DNA from: Cyanophora paradoxa
Taxonomy: Eukaryota > Glaucocystophyceae > Cyanophorales > Cyanophoraceae
NCBI GenBank assembly: GCA_004431415.1
Contig: QPMI01000193.1
Coordinates: forward strand, 62,001 to 126,000
DNA length: 64,000 nucleotides
Direction of reading: 5' to 3'
Under the pieces are notes generated by a model that was not told the DNA's origin, did not search any database, and saw nothing but the letters and a program-made list of their open reading frames with translations. Numbering within the stretch: position 1 is the first letter of the stretch; each line of letters opens with the position of its first letter. The position numbers were made by a program, and so were the translations under genes. Shown piece after piece: positions 58,045 through 64,000 of the stretch.

Positions 58045-60894
58045 ATGAGCGCGGCCCCCGGGCCCGCCTCGATCGTCGGCCGAGCGATGCCGCGCGTGAA
58101 GACGCGGGTGCGCGTGCCGACGCGCGCGGTCGGCCACAGCTTCGCAGGTCGTCGAGCTCGCCCGCTTACCGCGTGCGCAGCTGGTCCGTGAGACCGGCCC
58201 GCCGCCCCTGCTCGAGCTCTGCATCCGAAACGCGGCGCGCCGGCTGAACCGCCTCCCCGACGACTGCATCGCGGTGCGCGCGGCGTCGCCTCAGCGCTGC
58301 ACCGCGCGGACCGACGCCCGCGCGCCGCCGCAGACGCTGCAGGCGCTCCCGTTCGAGCTGGCGGAGCGCATCATGGCGGCGCTCGTCGAGAAGAAGGTGC
58401 GGCGCGCCGCGCGGCCGCGGGAAGCTTTCTCGGCCGCCGCGCGGGGCGCCGGGGTCGGCAAGACACCAGAGCTAGCGCCTTGGCGCGCGAGGGAGCATGC
58501 GCGGAATCCCCACCGGGCCCGGTGGATCGGTGGCGCTCACCCTGTGTAGCTAAGCTCTTGGAGCACCAAAGGCTAAACTCTCTAAGCTCACTTAAAGCCA
58601 CCTCCGAACTCGCGCGACGACCTGATCTGTAAAGCTCGTTCTGCGCCCTTAGGACCTCTCTGCGATCAATTTCTTCGTCACGATCGGCGTACCCGTGGAG
58701 GTGCCCGCGTGCCTCTTCCCCTCCCCGCCCTCCGTCTTCCACGCCCCGCGCTAACACCGTACCCCGCCCAGTCCCTCGAGCTGCGGCGCTTCTCCAAGAC
58801 CGATCGCATCTTCTTCGAGAACCTCGCCCGGTACCCCCCACCACAACCGGTCCCCGCCAGCACCGACTCGCCTCATCGAGTACCCTCCGCCCGCTAGCTC
58901 CCCGGTCTCCTCCTCCATACGCCGCATCTCCTTCCCTATGGACGCCGAGGTATCCCGTGTACCCCCCACCCCCGGTCCTGTACTCCGCGTGCCTCAACCG
59001 AGTACCCAGGACGCCGAGCTGGAGCTTGTCGCCGCCGTTTGCCCCAACCTCGAGCGCATCGACGTGTCCTCCTGCCTTTCCAGTACCCCCCACCCCTGAC
59101 CCCGTACCCCCCCACCCTCAAGTCAACGCACCGGCGCGCAGTGACGCTCGGGGGCATCGTGCGGGCGCTGCGGGCGCGGCCGGGCGTGACGGAGCTGCTC
59201 GCCTTCAACTCCGCGCAGGCCCGCGCCCCTCCCCCCCATCCGTCCATCCATCCACCCGCCTGCCGACCGCTTGTGCCGGCAGGTCTCGGCGGCGGACGCG
59301 GAGTTCGACGCGGGGGCCTTCTCGGGGCTGGAGGCCCTCTCCCTCGGCTCCGGCTCCCGCCTCCACGACGACGCCCTCGCAGCCATCGCCAGGCCCGCCC
59401 CCAGCCCCCCCTCTCCCTTCCCTTCCCTTCCCCCCCCCCCCCCCCCCCCTCTCTTACAAAGCTGCCGCGGGGCTGGCCCCCTCCCCTCGTCCTCGAGCTC
59501 TCCGCCCCGCCCCGCCCCGCGCCGCCCGCCCCGCGCCGCCCGCGCCGCCCCGCGCCTCGCCGCTGATGCGGGGTGCATGTAGGAGCTGTCCGCGGCTGGA
59601 GCGGCTGCTGCTGCGGGAGTGCTGGCGCCTCTCGGACGCCTCGCTGGCGGCCCTCGCCGAGCACTGCCCCCGCCTCGCCCTCCTCGCCCTCTCCGACGCC
59701 CGCGAGGTCCCCGGCCCCCCGCCCCAGCCCCTCCTCGCCCCTCCCCCGCCTCCAGCTCCTCGCTAGCTCCTGGCCCACCTTAGAAACGCCCGCCATTCAT
59801 GAAAGAGGGCGACGAGCGCGAGCCGGCGGGCCCCGGGCGACACCCCGTACCCCCCGACGCCTCGCCCCCGCAGGTGACGGACTTCGGGCTGGCGAAGCTC
59901 GCGCGCCGCTGCCCGAGGCTCGCCGAGCTCGAGCTCAAGTCCCTCCCCCAGGCCCGCCCTCCTCCCCCAGAGCGAGACGCTAGCACGGGGAGAGACAGAG
60001 AAGCGAGCAGGAGCACAGAGGGCGCTCCGGGGCTCTTCCGCCGCCCCGCCCTTCCCCCGCCCTTCCTCGCCTTCGCCTGATCGGCCTCGGGGCGGGGGGC
60101 CAGGTGACGGACCTCTTCCTGTCGCGGGCGGCGGCGTGCCTGCCGGGCCTCGCCGCCCTCCACCTCGAGCACCTCCCCAAGGCCCCCCCGCCGCGCCGCG
60201 CCCCGCCCCCGAGGGCTCTGAGGGGCCGGGGCGCAGGTGACGGACGAGGGCGTGCTGCGCATCGCCCGCGCCTGCACGCGCCTCCGCGCCCTCGGCCTCC
60301 ACCACCTCGACAGGCGCCCCCGCGCCCCGCCCGGCCCCTGCTCGCCCGCGGCCGCTGAGAGGGGGCGGGGCAGCTGCTCGGGGGCCTGGCGGATGCGCTG
60401 GCGGGCTCCCGGCGCCCTGCCTGGCGGCCCTCGCCGAGCTCCGCCTCTCCTCCCTCCACACCTCCGACGCCGCCCTCTGCGCCCTCGCCGCCCGGCCCGC
60501 CCCCCGCCCCGCCCCCGCCGCAGGAGCCGCCCCCCGCGCCCCCGCTGAGGCCCGCGCAGGTGCCCCCTCGTGCGCCTCTCCCTCATCGGGTGCACGGTCA
60601 AGGTGCGCAAGTGGTGCCCCCCTCCGCCCCAGCTCCCCCCAGCTCCCCCCACTAAAGGCGCTTGGGCGGCAGCGGGCCCCCGACCGACCCCACATCGCCC
60701 GCGCCCTCCGGTGCCCCCCGCTGCATGACCCCAGGCGAACACAGCAACGCCTGTACCCCCATTCTCACGGGCCTCCCTCCAGGGCGGCGCGGGGGGCGGG
60801 GCTCGAGGTGGAGACCGACGGGTCCCTCCCCGAGGCGCGCCCGCACCCGGCCCCGTGCCCGAACGATCCACGTACCCCCCGCGCGCTGGTCTGA
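58045..60894 (+). CDS. Leucine-rich-repeat protein (AMN1/ZER1-like), one repeat per exon
   Basis: Starts MSAAPGPASIVGRAMPRVKT, spliced to VVELARLPRAQLVRETGPPP and LLELCIRNAARRLNRLPDDC. Then TLQALPFELAERIMAALVEK resembles the N-terminal BC-box/F-box-like segment seen before LRRs in ZYG11/ZER1 and related proteins. Non-repeat exons (DLSAINFFVTIGVPVEV, SLELRRFSKTDRIFFENLA) lead to LRRs of the cysteine-containing type: DAELELVAAVCPNLERIDVS, CPRLERLLLRECWRLSDASL, VTDFGLAKLARRCPRLAELE, VTDLFLSRAAACLPGLAALH and VTDEGVLRIARACTRLRALG. Three successive exons (59874-59951, 60104-60181, from 60237) each begin GTGACGGAC, and the first two are exactly 78 nt, phase 0, with GC-AG introns between. TGA is at 60892-60894. 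Probably a substrate adaptor for a ubiquitin ligase, by family analogy. Confidence 0.75.
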
Positions 60895-61122
60895 GCGGGC
60901 TCCGGACAGGTGGTAGACTTCGCATGCAGCTGGGGCGACTAGGGCAGCAGTAGAGGCTGTAGAGCCAGTGCTGGCCTGCTTCAAACTTGAAAACTTTGAT
61001 GCAAGCAAGCTTGCACCGCAGCACCGCCTACCGAGCACCGTGGCACGCGCCGCTCAGCGGCTGCCCGCAGCCGAGCACGCTGCCCGGCACTCGTGCTTGA
61101 GCTTGCACCGCAAAACCGCTTG

Positions 61123-61280
61123 CGCCGCTGCCTAGCTGCGCCGCTGATCGCAGCAGAGCACGCCCGGCCGTCCAGACCGTGTTCTCTAGATCTTGCTGCG
61201 CTCAGCACGCCGCCGAAATCGAGCTTATACCGCAGTACCGCGTGCGCATGCGCCGCTGCCCGCAGCCGAGCACGCGTGAC
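61123..61280. repeat. Direct repeat copy A (~150 bp)
   Basis: The segment from GCCTAGCTGCGCCGCTGAT through AAATCGAGCTTATACCGCAG to CCCGCAGCCGAGCACGC is repeated at about 62249-62395 with small indels (for example ATCTAGA moved relative to CCGTG). Confidence 0.8.
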
Positions 61281-61377
61281 CGAGCCGAGGGGTCGCGCGC
61301 GAAGCGCGCGACCCCGAGGGGAGGACTCTGCGCATGTGCGTGCCACTAGGACTCTTTCATTAGATCTAGATCCCGGT

Positions 61378-61452
61378 TCCCCCCTTGCACGGAAGTTGCA
61401 CCCCCGGCGCGAAAATCGCGGCCGGGCCACTAGTTGCAAGGGGGGAAAGAAG
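61378..61452. repeat. Short inverted repeat, hairpin-forming
   Basis: TTCCCCCCTTGCA near 61378 pairs with TGCAAGGGGGGAA near 61436. It is followed at once by GAAGACCGAAGGTCTTC, another perfect-arm palindrome. Confidence 0.7.
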
Positions 61453-61696
61453 ACCGAAGGTCTTCCCCCCTTGCTTCCCGTTCCCTCGCTTCAGCCAAAA
61501 GTTTTCTATGAGGCCATTTTCGAGGTCCAGTATGCAACACCAGAAAAAAATGATGCTTTATTCGCGTTCCGATTGGCTCGGTGGACCGGTCAGCCTTCGA
61601 CTTTCGAGCGTCAAATGTTGAAAAATTACCGGATGAGTTGTGGTTAGGGGTGAAACCTGGGCGAAGTCTTTTTCCACTTGCGCTAAATAAATGTTC

Positions 61697-61985
61697 AGTC
61701 GAGGGGAAAAAGTGGTTTCACAGCTCGTTTTTTTTCCTAATCGACTCGACATGCCCGTTGTATGGGCAAGGGTAGCCGGCGATCGCGATAACTTTTCACC
61801 CGTCGCAGAACGGCTAGTCTCCTCGCAACAGCTTGTAGCCGGCAAGCTACCGGGTAGAATGCACTAGCTTGCGCCGGGGAATTCCGAACACCCGAGGGGA
61901 AATTGGTCAAAAACCGGATTTCGGCCGTGTCGGGTCGACCGGTAAAAAAAACGAGCTGTGAATTTTCGAGGGGAAAACGAACTTC
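61697..61985. repeat. Inverted repeat with ~35-bp arms
   Basis: The left arm, about 61718-61752 (TCACAGCTCGTTTTTTTT then CGACTCGAC), pairs with a right arm near 61933-61964 (GTCGGGTCGACC then AAAAAAAACGAGCTGTGA). GAGGGGAAAA blocks lie outside both arms. Possible foldback or MITE-like element. No target duplication was identified. Confidence 0.55.
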
Positions 61986-62026
61986 TCCTCACTCCGGTCT
62001 TTGAATTTCTTGCGCGGTTATGCATG

Positions 62027-62200
62027 GAACCAGTTCTCCCTAGCTGTCTCCTCTAGATTTCGGCTTCGTCGCAGTGCATGCGCCTCGTACGCCTTGCGCA
62101 TGCTCTTCGTTGCGCGGTTCTGCATGGATCCCGGAACGTTAACCACTTCTCCCTAGCGCTGTCTCCTCTAGATTTCCACTTTCTCGCACTGCGCCGCGTA
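62027..62200. repeat. Tandem imperfect duplication (~95-bp unit)
   Basis: GCGCGGTT.TGCATGGA, then TTCTCCCTAGC and TGTCTCCTCTAGATTTC, occurs at about 62013 and again at about 62112. Confidence 0.7.
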
Positions 62201-62248
62201 CGCCGCACGGTACCCGTGCCGCCTGGACTACTTTTGACTGCATACGGT

Positions 62249-62395
62249 GCCTAGCTGCGCCGCTGATTGCAGCCGAGCACGCCCGGCCGTGCAGATCTAG
62301 ACCGTGCTCTCTTGCTGCGCTCAGCACGTCTCCGAAATCGAGCTTATACCGCAGAACCGCGTGCGCTGCGCATGCCCGCAGCCGAGCACGCCGGC
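62249..62395. repeat. Direct repeat copy B (~150 bp)
   Basis: Copy of 61123-61280 in the same orientation, about 1.1 kb away. Confidence 0.8.
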
Positions 62396-62871
62396 CGGGC
62401 CGGGCGCTCTTGTTGCGGTCGACACTCCGCTGCTCGGCTTCTCGGTTTCGCCGCGGTGCTTGCTTCGGCAGATTGCCCCGCAGCCTTATAATTATGCCCG
62501 GTAGCTATAGTAGCTTCGCCAAATTGCGCGCGTGAGTCTGCTGCTGTGCAAGTCCGCATCAGATGGGACGGCGAGCTGCGCATGCAGCCGCTTCTGTGCC
62601 CGGAGACGTCGTCCCGGGGCGGGACTTTTTTCCAAATAACTGTCGTCCTGTGCAGGAACCTTTCTCGAAGCGTGTGCGCTTCGATGCAGCTATCATCATG
62701 GCTATTACGAACGCCGGCCCGCTACGGCCGCTGGCTGCACTGCAGCTTAAGCTTCAGCAGTGTTTGCAACAGCCGCCAGTTACCTTATTCAGCAGCAGCT
62801 CAGCGGAAGCCCTTCCCTTGGCGGGTTTCAGACGACGATAAGAGGCGCTCGAGGCGGCGGGACGCCTCACC

Positions 62872-63024
62872 ATGCTCTTGCAAGACGGCGTTCTTCAGGA
62901 CCGGCGCCGCTGGCTGCCGCTCATGATCACCCCCAAGGTCGACTTCCGCCCCGATCCCCTCCAGAAGGCCTGGATCGACTATGTCTACGGCGAGCCCTCT
63001 GCAGACATCACCATCATCTTTTAG
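62872..63024 (+). CDS. Possible small protein or terminal exon
   Basis: ATG-started frame MLLQDGVLQDRRRWLPLMIT then PKVDFRPDPLQKAWIDYVYG and EPSADITIIF, with TAG at 63022-63024. Composition and codon use look coding, unlike the surrounding region. It may be the last exon of a gene whose earlier exon (EPFSKRVRFDAAIIMAITNA, about 62656 on, behind a CTGTGCAG acceptor) lies upstream in another frame. No family is recognised. Confidence 0.4.
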   Translation: MLLQDGVLQDRRRWLPLMITPKVDFRPDPLQKAWIDYVYGEPSADITIIF

Positions 63025-64000
63025 CCAGCTGTTCAGGGTTAGCGGTAGGCCGTGCGAACAGAGTTGATGCGGAGCGTTTTTTGGCTCCAGAACAATCTTT
63101 CATATAGTGTGCGCTGAGTCTGTCGACGTCCTTTCATTTGCTCTTTTTTTATTCGATTTCATCGCAGCGTGTGCTTATCGGGCCTTTTCTATTATCGGGC
63201 CTTTTTGGAAACGGGGTAGGGCCCCCGTTTTCGGTAACTCACAAAATGACGAGTCTGCTCATCTCCCGATCCAGCTCCGAGCTCTTAACCCAGTGTTAGT
63301 GCATGCATAAGAGCCCCGAATTCGTTGTCAGAACCCGGAAAGAGCGGAATGCTGCGCGGAAAAAAGGACCGGACCCTTTCCTAAACTATCCCTTGCAGCG
63401 CCTGATCCTGTGGTCGCATAGGGGCCGGACCAAGTGCATAAGAAAGCTCTTGCAATGCTCGGCAGAGCTTGTCATACATGCCAGTGCTCGGGAAGCAGCG
63501 CGTGGCGCGCTAGGCCGCATCAAGTACCTGTTGTACCGAACGCGGAATAACTTGGTGGCCTGCGGCCAAAAGGTCGGCGCTAGCCGTTCTTGCTTCAGCT
63601 TCGAGCTTGATCTCGAGCTTGAGACTCGCGATGAAGTCTGATGGTTTGAGCATTGAGCTTGAGCTCAAGCCACAAAGCCTGTGCTCAAGCGGAACGCGCT
63701 TGACAGCGAGCCAAGAGGCTTAATATAGAGCTCGAGCTTGAGCTCGATCGAGTTTGAGCTCAAGTTCATCGACCGGCTCTCTGTTATTACCGAGTGTCGC
63801 CGCTCGGTTGTACCCGTCGCTCGCGATCGAAGTGTGCACCGAGTCGCTTCTCTCCTTGCGCGCGGGGGCGTCCTTGAGCATGTCGGGCATCAACTACATC
63901 TACGATTTAGATGTTTGAACGCGTTTCGGAGCTCCCACCGTGCCTGTATCGCGCAGCTGCAGAAGAGTCGCACACACATCGCGATCAGCAATTTCTTAGG
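63025..64000. other. Low-confidence terminal region
   Basis: No gene is supported. 63590-63770 is a dense cluster of GAGCTTGAGCTC/CTCAAG words, described as a finding. The last 150 bp, after about 63880, could hold the start of a gene running off the window (MSGINYIYDLDV frame, then a CAGCTGCAG acceptor), but this is too short to call. Confidence 0.35.

Larger units (their letters stand above)
60895..62545. other. Repeat-rich gene-free region
   Basis: No coding exon can be supported. It holds the direct and inverted repeats listed separately, with CTAGATCTAGA-type words and CCGCAGCCGAGCACGC recurring at about 61073, 61262, 62270 and 62378. Confidence 0.45.

Noticed and set aside
63303-63641. 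112-codon plus frame MHKSPEFVVRTRKERNAARK
   Set aside because: No exon context or family resemblance, and its end runs into the GAGCTTGAGCTC repeat cluster.

Overview
This is a nuclear segment from a very GC-rich eukaryotic microbe, most likely a microalga or related protist. Genes are dense, lie on both strands and are broken by many short introns, mostly about 50 to 150 nt. Introns start GT or, very often, GC, in the form G[T/C]nCCCCGCCC. They end in a CTGAC/CTGAG-like branch site about 8-20 nt before GCAG. Frequent GC-AG introns, high GC, and the gene set (SulP transporter, EXO5, a TRPC4AP homologue, a two-domain TrpRS with presequence) would suit a haptophyte or similar alga. I cannot fix the lineage from sequence alone. 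There is no bacterial operon structure, CRISPR array or rRNA, and I found no complete tRNA.

Layout: 3' end of a YWTD-like beta-propeller gene (1-1327, +); bZIP factor (1637-3917, -), divergent from a giant armadillo-repeat gene with a C2-like region (4207-13499, +); a large unrecognised Ala/Pro/Glu-rich gene with a duplicated module (14270-18625, -); a truncated gene copy (19430-20479, -); SulP/STAS anion transporter (21005-23800, +); membrane-anchored pepsin-type protease (24915-27491, +); NHL-propeller membrane protein (27802-30056, -), divergent from a coiled-coil/CCHC-knuckle gene (30270-32349, +), which is the parent of the 19-20 kb copy.

32.35-35.8 kb is a gene-free, AT-richer island holding three non-autonomous DNA-transposon candidates, one of them a clear hAT-type element with an 8-bp target duplication. 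Then follow an F-box/Sel1 gene (35836-37418, +); two pseudogene fragments (38.3-39.6 kb) derived from the EXO5 and dehydrogenase loci about 11 kb downstream; a small unrecognised gene (40177-40832, -); the TRPC4AP homologue (42443-47763, -), tightly divergent from EXO5 (47885-50044, +); a 2-hydroxyacid dehydrogenase fused to a Gln/Glu-rich N-terminus (50635-54764, +); and tryptophanyl-tRNA synthetase (55397-57904, -), divergent from a leucine-rich-repeat gene (58045-60894, +). The last 3 kb is repeat-rich with one possible small gene.

The genes are unrelated housekeeping, membrane and regulatory functions, not one pathway. What stands out is genome architecture: GC-AG introns, poly-C intron tracts always on the sense strand, four tight divergent gene pairs (121-289 bp), inverted gene duplications about 11 kb apart, and a cluster of small transposons. 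I saw no convincing novel defence or biosynthetic system. Exon coordinates below are read by eye, so each CDS span covers first to last codon and includes introns.
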